Below are positions 17,715 to 26,261 of a DNA stretch of 45,690 nt, in pieces. Each line of letters starts with the position of its first letter. The first letter of the stretch is position 1. Location: the NCBI GenBank assembly GCA_029006155.1, contig JAQXGF010000047.1, positions 1 to 45,690 of the forward strand. Reading direction: 5' to 3'. Under the pieces are notes generated by a model. That model had not been told where the DNA came from. It did not search any database and saw only the letters and a list, made by a program, of their open reading frames with translations. The position numbers and the translations under genes are program-made. The DNA is from Lachnospiraceae bacterium. GTDB lineage: Bacteria; Bacillota; Clostridia; Lachnospirales; Lachnospiraceae.

Positions 17715-19383
17715 TCTGCATGTAAAGACAATCATTTTTAATACGGTAAAAAAGCAGAAGGGGCTCTCGGTGGCGATTGTGCTTGCAGTCGCAGGAGCAG
17801 TGGTAGCGGCATTGCTTCCGCCATTGATTCTGGCCCGGATCGTAGATGGGATCACAGCCGGAAAGGAAGTGTCCGTGCCGTTTATCCTTCTCTATTTTGT
17901 ACTTCTGGCGCTGACCGGATTTCTGGAGGCGGCAAGAGAAGGACTGCTCACGGTATTTGGACAGAAGATGACGCATGCCCTGCGCAGCAGCCTGATGGAA
18001 AAATTTGTGCGCCTTACGGCGGATAATGTGAACCATCAGGAGCCGGGAACGCTCGTATCACGGTTCGTCGGGGATGTCGATACGGTGGAGAACCTGTTTA
18101 CGTCCGGCATTATCAGCATGTTTGCCGATGCATGTAAGATTATCAGTATTCTGGCGGTGATCTGGTTCCAGAACCGGGGACTGACGTTTGTGCTGCTTGT
18201 GCTTCTTCCATTTTTGTTCTGGTTTACGAGACATGTCCAGAAAAATATGCTGGCGGCGCAGATCGAGAACCGTCGGGCCGTCGGACGGGCATCCGGCCAT
18301 GTGCCGGAGACCCTGCACAATATCCGGACGATTCACTGTCTTGCAAAGGAATCCTATATGGAGGAGCGGTACGATACCTACATCGGGCAGAGCTATCAGG
18401 CGATGGAGCGGACAAACTTTTATGATGCCATTTATTCGCCGATCATTCTGATTCTGAATGCGATCGTGGTAGCAGTGGTGATGCTGCTCTCCGCTTCCGG
18501 CAACAAAAATATCCTGACGCTGTTCGGCATGTCAGCCGGGACGGCCGTGGCGGTCATCAACTATATTTCGCAGATATTTACGCCGGTGGAGAGCCTTGGC
18601 ATGGAGATCCAGACGATCCAGTCGGCAGTTGCGGGGATTCACCGGATCAACGAGTTTTTTGCGCTGGAAGAGCGGAAAGAAAACGGGGATCGGGCAGAAG
18701 AGACAGGGATGCAGGCGGAAAAGAGTGCAAATGAGGCAACCGGCTCGGATGTCCTTCCGTTTGTGGAATTTCAGGATGTGACGTTTGGATATGATGCACA
18801 TGCGGTGCTGCAGCACTTGAGCTTTTCTGTCATGGACGGGGACCAGGTGACGCTCGCCGGGCGTACCGGAGCCGGAAAGAGTACGATCTTACGGCTGCTG
18901 CTCGGTCTTTATGAGCCGCAAGCCGGCGCGGTGCTGATTCACGGCGTACCGGCAGTGGCGATTCCAAATGAAGAACGGCGGAGACTGTTTGGATATGTAG
19001 AGCAGTCGTTCCATATGGTGCCGGGGACGGTGCGGGATCAGATCACCTTATACGATCCGGCCATTTCGGACGAAGCGGTACAGATGGCTGCACGCCTGAC
19101 CGGACTGGATGAGGCGATCCATGCGCTGGAAAAAGGATATGATACGATCTGCACGCCGGAACTGTTTTCACAGGGACAGTGGCAGCTGCTCTCGATCGCA
19201 CGGGCGGCTGCTGCGAATCCGCGTATGCTGCTGCTCGATGAGATCACTGCAAATCTGGATGCAGAGACGGAAAAAGCAGTATTGGATGCACTGGAGCGCG
19301 TCGCGCATCACCGCACGGTAATCTCGATTTCGCACCGGATGTCGGCACGGATGGGAAGAGTGATTTCGGTGGAGGCGAGCTGA
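17704..19383 (+). CDS. ABC exporter half-transporter B (intact Walker B, variant signature)
   Basis: 559 aa. Membrane domain to about residue 320, then a nucleotide-binding domain. Walker A is GRTGAGKST with Lys392, Walker B is LLLDEITANLD with the catalytic Glu513, and the signature reads FSQGQ at 488-492 instead of LSGGQ. In the heterodimer the one competent ATP site would use Walker A/B of this subunit and the LSGGQ of subunit A, which is the standard asymmetric arrangement. An acidic, Glu-rich linker (about residues 320-345) joins the domains. ATG 17704 overlaps the stop of subunit A by 11 bases, the same overlap length as between marR and subunit A. The gene is convergent with the histidine kinase at 19421. 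Confidence 0.92.
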   Translation: MKHSLHVKTIIFNTVKKQKGLSVAIVLAVAGAVVAALLPPLILARIVDGITAGKEVSVPFILLYFVLLALTGFLEAAREGLLTVFGQKMTHALRSSLMEKFVRLTADNVNHQEPGTLVSRFVGDVDTVENLFTSGIISMFADACKIISILAVIWFQNRGLTFVLLVLLPFLFWFTRHVQKNMLAAQIENRRAVGRASGHVPETLHNIRTIHCLAKESYMEERYDTYIGQSYQAMERTNFYDAIYSPIILILNAIVVAVVMLLSASGNKNILTLFGMSAGTAVAVINYISQIFTPVESLGMEIQTIQSAVAGIHRINEFFALEERKENGDRAEETGMQAEKSANEATGSDVLPFVEFQDVTFGYDAHAVLQHLSFSVMDGDQVTLAGRTGAGKSTILRLLLGLYEPQAGAVLIHGVPAVAIPNEERRRLFGYVEQSFHMVPGTVRDQITLYDPAISDEAVQMAARLTGLDEAIHALEKGYDTICTPELFSQGQWQLLSIARAAAANPRMLLLDEITANLDAETEKAVLDALERVAHHRTVISISHRMSARMGRVISVEAS

Positions 19384-19420
19384 TTTTATACCCGTTCGGG
19401 AGTATCATAAACGACAATCG

Positions 19421-20791
19421 TTATTTATGCGGCAGCTCAAATACGAAGGTCGCGCCGCCACTTGGGGTATCTTCTACATACAGGCGGCCGTGGTGCAGCG
19501 CGGCGATCTCGGAGGCGATGGAGAGGCCAAGGCCGAAGTGCGACTTGCTCTTCCGGGAGGCATCGGCGCGGTAGAAGCGCTCAAAAATCTGCGTCTTCTG
19601 CTGGTCGGAGATGCCGGGGCCATTGTCGCAGACGGAAAGGCGGAACCGGGTATCGGAGACATCCAGCGCAAGCCGGATGCTTCCACCGGATGGCGTATAG
19701 GAAAAGGCGTTGTCGATCAGGATGGCGAGCAGCTGCCGGATACGCTCGCCGTCGCAGAAGCAGGGCGGAAGCAGCTCAGAAGGGAGCGTGATATTCCACT
19801 TCAGATGATGTGTGGCGGCCTGTGATTCGAAGGATTCAAACACTTCCAGCAGCAAGGTATCCAGCTCGACTTCAGTAGGGTGCATGCTCCAGCTGTGGCT
19901 GTCTGCATTGGCGAGCTGCAGCATATCATTGACGAGCCGTGCCATCCGGTTTCCTTCTGCATCGAGAAGTGTCAGAAAGCTGTCGTCATTTGGAATCAGC
20001 CCGGAGCGGCAGGCGGCCAGATTGCTCAGGATCACGGTGATCGGTGAGCGGAGCTCATGGGAGGCTGCAGCGATGAATTGCATCTGCTTTTCACGGTTCT
20101 CGATCAGTGGCTGCAGCATGCGGGTGATGAAATACTGAAAGAAGAGAAAAAGTAAGAGCAGGCCGATCAGGTCGGCCAGAAGAAAGAACCAGCGTTGCCG
20201 GACAATTCGGCTCTGAATCTGCGTCAGAGGATGCCAGATGAGGATGCCGAGCTGTCCGGTTTTTCGTGGGATGATGGCGGCACTTGCGTAGGAAGAATGC
20301 CGTGTCTGGTCTGTGATGGAAAATTCCACGTGGTGGGAGAGCCTGCCACCAGAGCCTTTGGCTGTCGCGTAGAGGTGGTACTCCTGTGCGGCGGTGTCTG
20401 CGATCTGCCCGAAAAGAAGGTCAGAGTCTGAGAGACGCTCCCCTTCTGTACCAGAAAGGCGCTGGAAAAAGAGCGGCTGCCCGTTGTCGAAAATCCGGAT
20501 CGAGAGCTGGTAATTGTGCTCCATCTGACGAATCCATTCGTGTGAGAGTGTCGTCTGCTGTTCCAGATTCTGGCAGAGCGTGCTCACATTTGTGAAAAAC
20601 GAGGTGTACTCCGCCTGCCGGATGCCGGATTCCGAGATCAGAAGACAGACGATGGAGAGGACGACTAAGATCAGCCCGGTCACGGAGAGACTGAGCATGC
20701 TCAGCTTTCGGTGGAGCTGCCGGAAGAGTGGTGGCTCTGCTGAGTCAGCGAGAGAGCCAAAGTGGATAGGATGTTTGGAAGATATGGACAT
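19421..20791 (-). CDS. Membrane sensor histidine kinase
   Basis: 456 aa. Two membrane segments (about residues 30-52 and 202-222) bracket an extracytoplasmic domain of about 150 residues with no known sensor motif. A HAMP-like stretch leads to His245 in AAASHELRSP, then the ATPase domain with LIDNAFSYTP, DNGPGI and FGLGLSIASEIA. AAGGAG lies 6 bases before the ATG. The partner response regulator is encoded upstream on the same strand, 149 bases away. Divergent from both is the propeller-SBP/permease/adaptor cluster, the most likely regulated target. The gene order regulator-kinase and the kinase type resemble those of antibiotic or envelope-stress systems, but the ligand is unknown. Confidence 0.92.
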   Translation of the reverse strand: MSISSKHPIHFGSLADSAEPPLFRQLHRKLSMLSLSVTGLILVVLSIVCLLISESGIRQAEYTSFFTNVSTLCQNLEQQTTLSHEWIRQMEHNYQLSIRIFDNGQPLFFQRLSGTEGERLSDSDLLFGQIADTAAQEYHLYATAKGSGGRLSHHVEFSITDQTRHSSYASAAIIPRKTGQLGILIWHPLTQIQSRIVRQRWFFLLADLIGLLLLFLFFQYFITRMLQPLIENREKQMQFIAAASHELRSPITVILSNLAACRSGLIPNDDSFLTLLDAEGNRMARLVNDMLQLANADSHSWSMHPTEVELDTLLLEVFESFESQAATHHLKWNITLPSELLPPCFCDGERIRQLLAILIDNAFSYTPSGGSIRLALDVSDTRFRLSVCDNGPGISDQQKTQIFERFYRADASRKSKSHFGLGLSIASEIAALHHGRLYVEDTPSGGATFVFELPHK

Positions 20792-20940
20792 GCGAAACTC
20801 CTTTTTATCTATGTAAGAAACAGGCTGTTGTTTGCAACTGGATATTTGATTGCAATGTGATGATAACTAATAACGATGTAGTAAAATAAAAATGATTTTT
20901 ATATACTTTCCGGTATTTATTTTTGGTTTACATAAAAACA
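20792..20940. other. AT-rich gap between response regulator and kinase genes
   Basis: 149 bases with no gene, much more AT-rich than its surroundings. Cognate two-component genes usually overlap or nearly touch, so this gap may hold a second promoter for the kinase. TTGCAA occurs twice (about 20835 and 20852). No convincing -35/-10 pair was found. Confidence 0.3.
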
Positions 20941-21612
20941 TCATGTACCCGTCAGCCGGTATCCGACTCCCCGCGCGGTCACGATCTGCGCGCGGCTGCC
21001 GACGGTATTCAGACGCCGCCGGAGAAAATGGATGTAGTTATCCAGGTTGCCGCTCTCGACCTCGGACTCCTCGCCCCAGATCCGCAGCAGGATCGTCTCG
21101 CGCGGAAGGGTCTGTTCCGGGTGAGCCAGAAAGAGGGAGAGCAGTGCGCCTTCGCGGCGGGATAACGAGCAATGCCGGTCGCTGCAGGTGAGTATGCTCT
21201 GTTCCGGATCAAAGGAGAGATCATGCCACGTCATATGCTGGTCGGTGAGCCGCTGCGGACGCCGGCAGATACAGCGGATACGCGCCATCAGTTCCTCGAA
21301 TGCGAACGGCTTGACGAGATAATCATCTGCGCCCAGATCCAGCCCGGTGACGCGATCCTCCAGAGAGCCGAGTGCCGTCAAAAACAGGATCGGCGTCGTA
21401 CAGTGCGCGGCACGCGCCCGCCGCAGTACCTCCAGCCCGTCGAGCCCCGGCAGCATCCGGTCGAGCAGTACAAGGTCATGCCCGTTTTCCAGAATATAAA
21501 AAAGTCCCTCCTCGCCGTCGTGACAGGAGGTCACAGAAAACTGTTGCTGTTCTAAAAGAAGCGACAGGGAGCGGCACAGCTCCACGTCGTCCTCGATCAA
21601 TAAAATGCGCAT
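20941..21612 (-). CDS. OmpR/PhoB-family response regulator
   Basis: 223 aa. The receiver domain starts MRILLIEDD and has phospho-acceptor Asp51 in LVLLDRMLPGLDG, with KPF near residue 100 as the conserved lysine. The C-terminal winged helix ends in HFLRRRL and ARGVGYRL, typical of the PhoB type. It binds direct repeats upstream of its targets. GGAGG lies 4 bases before ATG 21612; the frame is open further upstream but without a ribosome site. Its promoter region (21613-21860) is shared with the divergent propeller-SBP gene and contains a GGTTAA...AGCAG direct repeat that may be its binding site. Confidence 0.93.
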   Translation of the reverse strand: MRILLIEDDVELCRSLSLLLEQQQFSVTSCHDGEEGLFYILENGHDLVLLDRMLPGLDGLEVLRRARAAHCTTPILFLTALGSLEDRVTGLDLGADDYLVKPFAFEELMARIRCICRRPQRLTDQHMTWHDLSFDPEQSILTCSDRHCSLSRREGALLSLFLAHPEQTLPRETILLRIWGEESEVESGNLDNYIHFLRRRLNTVGSRAQIVTARGVGYRLTGT

Positions 21613-21701
21613 AATGCCTCCGATCTGTTTTACTGGTTTATAAGAACAAAGGAAAGTACATTTAGTATAGCAGATAAATCTGTAAATAGTCTTTAAAAAC
21701 A

Positions 21702-21767
21702 GGTTAAGAAAATTATGATAGCAGTAAAATTCCTGTGTAATAAAAAGGTTAAATGCGAAAATAGCAG
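21702..21767. promoter_or_regulatory. Direct repeats in the divergent promoter region
   Basis: GGTTAA at 21702-21707 with AGCAG at 21720-21724 is repeated as GGTTAA at 21747-21752 with AGCAG at 21763-21767. Both repeats contain an A-rich middle. PhoB-type regulators bind direct repeats, so this is a candidate operator. Confidence 0.35.
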
Positions 21768-21860
21768 AGATCCATCTATTTAGAGCTTTTTTAAAGAAAA
21801 CCATGCTAGAGTAGATAAAAGCCGGTCAGGTGAAAGGCAACCACGAAAAGGAGGATGCAG

Positions 21861-24140
21861 ATGAAACGCAGAAATCAAAATATATGGAAACGACAGGCAT
21901 ACAGCTGGCTGCTGATGGCAGCGCTGGGAATGGGGAGTCTGCCGGTGGCAAAGGTACAGGCGGATGAGTCCGGGGATACGGCTATGGGTCGTTATATCGA
22001 GTCTGAGATCACACTGCCGGAGGAGGCGCAGGTACAGGATATCGTGCGGATGACGGATGGCAGGCTGCGGATTGTCGGGGTGTCGATGGACACTTCGGAA
22101 GCCGGAAGCTGGAAACTCTGGGACAGTACGGACGGTGGTGAGACATGGGAGGAAGCGGCGAAGCTGCCAGAGGAATACAATGACGGGGAATTTTTCTTCA
22201 GCATGGCGCTGACACGGGATGGTGGCGGTGCCGGAATCCGAATGATTGAATCGGATTCAGATGACACACTGGAGAACTGGGATGAGGAGCTGCTCGTATT
22301 TGACGCGGATGGTCAGGCACAGTGCTTCCCGCTGGAAGCGCCAAATGTTTCACAGCTTTCCTTTACAGACAGTGGCGCGCTGGTGGCGCAGATAAGTGGA
22401 GGCGGAGCCGTTTTACTGGATCCGGAGAGCGGCAAGACGGTCTGTGAGCTTGTGACATCCGACGCAGAGATCGTTGGCACGTGGAAGGATCAGGCGTTGG
22501 TGCTCGGCACCGATTCTCTGCAGGTGTATGACACGGCAACGTTTCAGCCGGGGGAAAGTCAGGAAGTACTGGAGGAGGCGCTCTTTGCCGGAAATACTTC
22601 CTATACGATGACGAGCACCACGGCACGGCCAATTTTGTTTGCGCAGGCGGAGGACGACCGGCTTTTTTATGCGACGCGCAAGGGCATTTATTCTTATGCG
22701 GAAAATGGCAGCGTCGTGGAGGAGATCGTCAATGGAAGCCTCTGTATGCTGGCCGATCCGGGAATGCAGCTGGTGGCTTTAGAAGAGGCGGACGCGGAAT
22801 TTTATATCGTCTGTGCAACGGAGACCGGGGAAAGCCAACTGGTGAAATTTTCCTATGATCCGGATGTCGCGGCGACACCGCAGCAGGAGCTGACGGTCTA
22901 TTCGCTGGAGGAGGATGCGGGCATGCGGCGGCTGATCGCACAGTTCCAGAAGCAGAATCCGGATATCTATGTCAACTATCAGATCGGGCTGACCGGGGAA
23001 GATGGTGTGACCGCTTCCGATGCACTTCGGATGCTCAATACCGAGATTCTGGCAGGCGATGGCCCGGATGTGCTCATGCTCGATGGGATCTCGGTGGACA
23101 CTTATACAGAAAAAGGGCTGCTGGTAGATCTTGGCGCGATGCTTACGGAAGTGCAGGACCAGGATGGCGTGCTCACACCGATCGCGGGTACTTATCAGCA
23201 GGAAGATGGCAGTGTCCCGGCGATTCCGTGTAAATTTTATATTCCGGCAAAGTGCGGAGATCCGGAGACGCTGGATGTGATCGATGGGCTGGCATCGCTG
23301 GAGCAGCTGGCGGCACAGGAAGGCACCTTTACATCGGAAGGAATGCTGATGCTTCCGGAACGGCTGTATCCGCTTTTAGCGGGGACATGGAGCAAAGCGG
23401 ATGGCACGTTGGATGCGGAGGCTTTGCAGGAGTACATCCAGACCGTGCAGCAGGTATGGCAGACGTATGAGGCAAATGCTTCAGAGCAGGTGAAGGAGGA
23501 TATTGCAGCGTGGGAGGAGTCCGAAGATTCCATTCTGGCGCAGTTGCCGGACTATGGAGCGGCGTTAAGTGGAAGCAGCTTTGACCTGCTTGGCGGAAAT
23601 GCGAAAGCGGAAATTGGCATGCTGACCGGAATGTATGACTATGCGGAGCTGACCTCTGTGAACCGGCAGACACCGTGCGAGGTCCGCGAGGCAAACCTCG
23701 GAGCAGAGGATGTGTTTGTACCATATGAAACGCTTGGCGTGCTCAGCAATGCGAAAGATTCCGAAGCAGCGGAGATGTTTGTGCGTTATGCCCTGTCTGA
23801 GGAGGGGCAGATGGCTGATGTGGAGACGGCATTCCCGGTCAATGAGACGGCCCTGAAGCGTGTGATCAGTGAGCCATTTTTCAAGGATGGGGAATTTTCG
23901 ATGGCATCCGTCAACCGAAAGACCGGGGAATCCATTACTCTGATCTGCTACTGGCCGACGAAAGAACAGCAGGAGGAACTGCTCGCGATCGCAGGACGGC
24001 TTGACAGTCGGGCGAATCTCGACCGGATTCCACGTCAGACGGTACTGGAGGAGACGCGCAAATGTATGAAGGGAGAAGAGAGCGCCGACGAAGCCGTGAA
24101 TGCGATCATGCAGAAGATCAATCTGTATCTGGCCGAATGA
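21861..24140 (+). CDS. Beta-propeller/extracellular solute-binding fusion protein
   Basis: 759 aa, far longer than the usual 420-450 aa of family-1 solute-binding proteins. A signal peptide (about residues 1-36, hydrophobic SWLLMAALGMGSLPV, cleavage near VQA) lacks a lipobox cysteine. Residues about 40-335 are beta-rich with an Asp-box STDGGETW at 89-96, suggesting a BNR/propeller-like domain. From Gln341 the sequence becomes a carbohydrate-type binding protein (ELTVYSLEEDAGMRRLIAQF, GPDVLMLDG, and an EAAEMFVRYALSEEGQ helix) to about 740. AAAGGAGG precedes ATG 21861 by 6 bases; an ATG at 21855 abuts that site. The stop overlaps the next permease (ATGA). How a non-lipidated binding protein stays near the membrane is unclear. 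Confidence 0.82.
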   Translation: MKRRNQNIWKRQAYSWLLMAALGMGSLPVAKVQADESGDTAMGRYIESEITLPEEAQVQDIVRMTDGRLRIVGVSMDTSEAGSWKLWDSTDGGETWEEAAKLPEEYNDGEFFFSMALTRDGGGAGIRMIESDSDDTLENWDEELLVFDADGQAQCFPLEAPNVSQLSFTDSGALVAQISGGGAVLLDPESGKTVCELVTSDAEIVGTWKDQALVLGTDSLQVYDTATFQPGESQEVLEEALFAGNTSYTMTSTTARPILFAQAEDDRLFYATRKGIYSYAENGSVVEEIVNGSLCMLADPGMQLVALEEADAEFYIVCATETGESQLVKFSYDPDVAATPQQELTVYSLEEDAGMRRLIAQFQKQNPDIYVNYQIGLTGEDGVTASDALRMLNTEILAGDGPDVLMLDGISVDTYTEKGLLVDLGAMLTEVQDQDGVLTPIAGTYQQEDGSVPAIPCKFYIPAKCGDPETLDVIDGLASLEQLAAQEGTFTSEGMLMLPERLYPLLAGTWSKADGTLDAEALQEYIQTVQQVWQTYEANASEQVKEDIAAWEESEDSILAQLPDYGAALSGSSFDLLGGNAKAEIGMLTGMYDYAELTSVNRQTPCEVREANLGAEDVFVPYETLGVLSNAKDSEAAEMFVRYALSEEGQMADVETAFPVNETALKRVISEPFFKDGEFSMASVNRKTGESITLICYWPTKEQQEELLAIAGRLDSRANLDRIPRQTVLEETRKCMKGEESADEAVNAIMQKINLYLAE

Positions 24141-25000
24141 GGTGGCGAAAGAGCAAACGGAGGTGGAAGCGGAGCCTGACCGGTATCTGCTTTCTCCTGC
24201 CGGGATTTGCCGGGACGGTCTGCTTTACACTTGTCCCATTTTTCCGGACGGTCGTGCGTTCCTTTCAGAATGCGCTTGGCACAGCGTTCGTGGGAGTGGA
24301 GAATTATCGGACGGTGCTTGGCAATACGGCATTTCGGATGGCGGCGGGCAATACGTTGCGGTTCACCTGTTTCTGCATTCCATTGCTGATTGCCGGATCG
24401 CTTGTGCTCGCTGTCATTTTGCAGTACCAGAAGCAGGCAAAAAACTGGATGAAGAGTATGCTTCTGGTTCCGACGGCAGTCCCGGCAGCTTCGGTCGTGC
24501 TCGTCTGGAAACTGCTGTTTCACTCCAATGGCCTGCTAAACCATGTGTTGCTCGCAACGGTGGGGACGAAGGTGGAGTGGATGACAACGTCCGCCTCCTT
24601 CTGGGTGCTCGTGCTCAGCTATCTGTGGAAGAACCTTGGATATGACATGATCCTCTGGATGGCAGGTCTTGCCGGGATCCCGGAGGAGATCTATGAGGCC
24701 GCACGCATGGACGGAGCCGGAGAGCGGGCCTGTTTTTTCCGGATCACATTGCCGAATCTGCTGCCGTCGCTGTACACGATCTCGGTACTCTCGTTTCTGA
24801 ATTCGTTTAAGGTGTTCCGGGAGGCGTGGCTCGTGGCGGGTGACTATCCGCAGCAGGACATGTACCTCCTGCAGCATCTGTACAACAACTGGTTCCGCGA
24901 CCTGGCTTTCGATAAAATTTCGGCGGCGGCCGTGCTCACGGCACTCGTGGTGTTCGTGCTCATTTTGCTGCTGCAATGGGCGTGGGAGCGGGAGATGTAG
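24137..25000 (+). CDS. ABC transporter permease, sugar type (MalF/UgpA-like)
   Basis: 287 aa with about six membrane segments. The cytoplasmic EAA loop that docks the ATPase is EEIYEAARMDGAGERACFF, followed by ITLPNLLPSL, matching the carbohydrate-uptake permeases. The ATG overlaps the stop of the binding protein (ATGA at 24137-24140), indicating translational coupling, and no separate ribosome site is evident. It should pair with the permease encoded next and with an ATPase that is not in this cluster, perhaps a shared MsmK-type protein encoded elsewhere. The transported solute is unknown. Confidence 0.9.
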   Translation: MRWRKSKRRWKRSLTGICFLLPGFAGTVCFTLVPFFRTVVRSFQNALGTAFVGVENYRTVLGNTAFRMAAGNTLRFTCFCIPLLIAGSLVLAVILQYQKQAKNWMKSMLLVPTAVPAASVVLVWKLLFHSNGLLNHVLLATVGTKVEWMTTSASFWVLVLSYLWKNLGYDMILWMAGLAGIPEEIYEAARMDGAGERACFFRITLPNLLPSLYTISVLSFLNSFKVFREAWLVAGDYPQQDMYLLQHLYNNWFRDLAFDKISAAAVLTALVVFVLILLLQWAWEREM

Positions 25001-25082
25001 GCAAGCAGCAAAGCAAATTCGACAGCAGGGGTAGTTTCATCGGACGGATGTAGCGAAAATTGAAAAGTAAGAGGAAAATGAA

Positions 25083-25987
25083 ATGCAGATCAGAAGAAAA
25101 CGGAAAAACAGCGAGAAAGGTGAGCGATACACCAGAAGAAAGTGTTCCGTAGGCCGCGTGTTTTGCAGTATGTTTTTGCTGCTTCTGGCGGTGCTCATCG
25201 GGTTTCCGGTCTGGGTGGCAGTAACGGGGGTGTTCATGCAGCAGTGGGAGCTGACCGAATATCTGGGGCCGGTGCTGGCTGGCGGAACCGGGACTGCTTC
25301 CTGGGCATTGCTGCCACACGCGCCGACGCTTCAGTGGGTAGTGGGGCTTTTGCTGGATTCCCCACAGTTCTTTGTCATGTTCTGGAATTCCATGAAGCTG
25401 GCCGTCTGCATTTTGCTCGGACAGCTGGTGTTCGGCGTGCCGTCGGCATGGGCGCTGGCGCGGTTTGACTTTCCGTGCCGTAAGGCGGTGATGCTGCTCT
25501 ATATCGTCTTGATGCTCATGCCATTTCAGGTGCTCATGCTGCCGGAATATCTGGTGCTCAATGAATGGCATCTGATCGACACTCATGCGGCGGTCATCTT
25601 TCCGGCGATTTTTTCGACCTTTCCGGTGTTTATCATGTATCGGGGGTTTCGTGGGATTCCGGAGGAGATTTTGGATGCGGGCGCATTGACGGGGCGGGTG
25701 TCTGGCAGATTTTCCTACAGATCGGGGTGCCGCTTGGCATGGCAGGGATCGTCTCGGCAGAGCTCTTGAGCTTTCTCGACGTCTGGAACATGATTGAGCA
25801 GCCGATGACCTTTCTGAAAACGAAATCGCTGTGGCCACTGTCTCTGTTCCTTCCGCAGATCGGATTAGAGGATGCGGGCGTGGGATTTGCGGCTGCCTTT
25901 GCGATGCTGGTTCCGGCGCTGCTGCTGTTTCTTGCCGGGCAGGAGTATCTGGAGCAGGGAATTACAGCGGCGGCGCTGAAAGGGTAA
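25083..25987 (+). pseudogene. ABC transporter permease, sugar type (MalG-like), frameshifted
   Basis: The reading frame is broken near 25680-25690. The first frame (25083-25769) gives the N-terminus, four membrane segments and GFRGIPEEILDA, then loses homology. The second frame continues from about 25680 as IDGAGVWQIFLQIGVPLGM, followed by AGIVSAELLSFLDVWNMI, to 25987. The join falls inside the EAA loop, where DAxRIDGAG is expected. One missing base in GCGGGCGCATTG explains it, since the whole span is 905 bases, one short of 302 codons. A true permease would be about 301 aa. Either the gene is mutated in this strain or the base was lost in sequencing. AAGAGGA lies 7 bases before the ATG. Confidence 0.82.
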
Positions 25988-26261
25988 GAATGTAAAAAAG
26001 GAAATATCTACAAGCTGTGAAAAAACGAGGCACGATTTGTGGATAAACATGAGAAAATCACATAGGTATGTGGAAAACAATTGATGAAGGATAGAGAAGG
26101 ATGAAAGAGGAAACAAACTGGAAAAATCAGGATGATATATGGAAAAATCGGTGGCTCAAAAATAGAGAAAACGGAAGTGGAAAGAAACCGGAGGGAAACA
26201 TGCAGGAAATCTGTGAATAAATCAGTGAAGGATTGCGAGGTATGTGGAAAAGGAGCGGGAT
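25988..26261 (+). other. Purine-rich intergenic region with a DnaA-box-like cluster
   Basis: 274 bases without a gene. Five 9-mers fit the DnaA-box consensus TTWTNCACA, all read from the minus strand (plus strand TGTGNAWAA): 26016 TGTGAAAAA, 26038 TGTGGATAA (a perfect box), 26069 TGTGGAAAA, 26212 TGTGAATAA and 26243 TGTGGAAAA. Start-to-start distances include 22, 31 and 31 bases, close to whole helical turns. The plus strand is markedly purine-rich. There is no dnaA or dnaN nearby. Confidence 0.55.

Noticed and set aside
19384-19420. Terminator between the ABC exporter and kinase genes
   Set aside because: Only short, bulged stems and no T run on either strand.
25670-25700. Programmed ribosomal frameshift in the second permease
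   Set aside because: No slippery heptamer or stimulatory stem is visible; a missing base is simpler.
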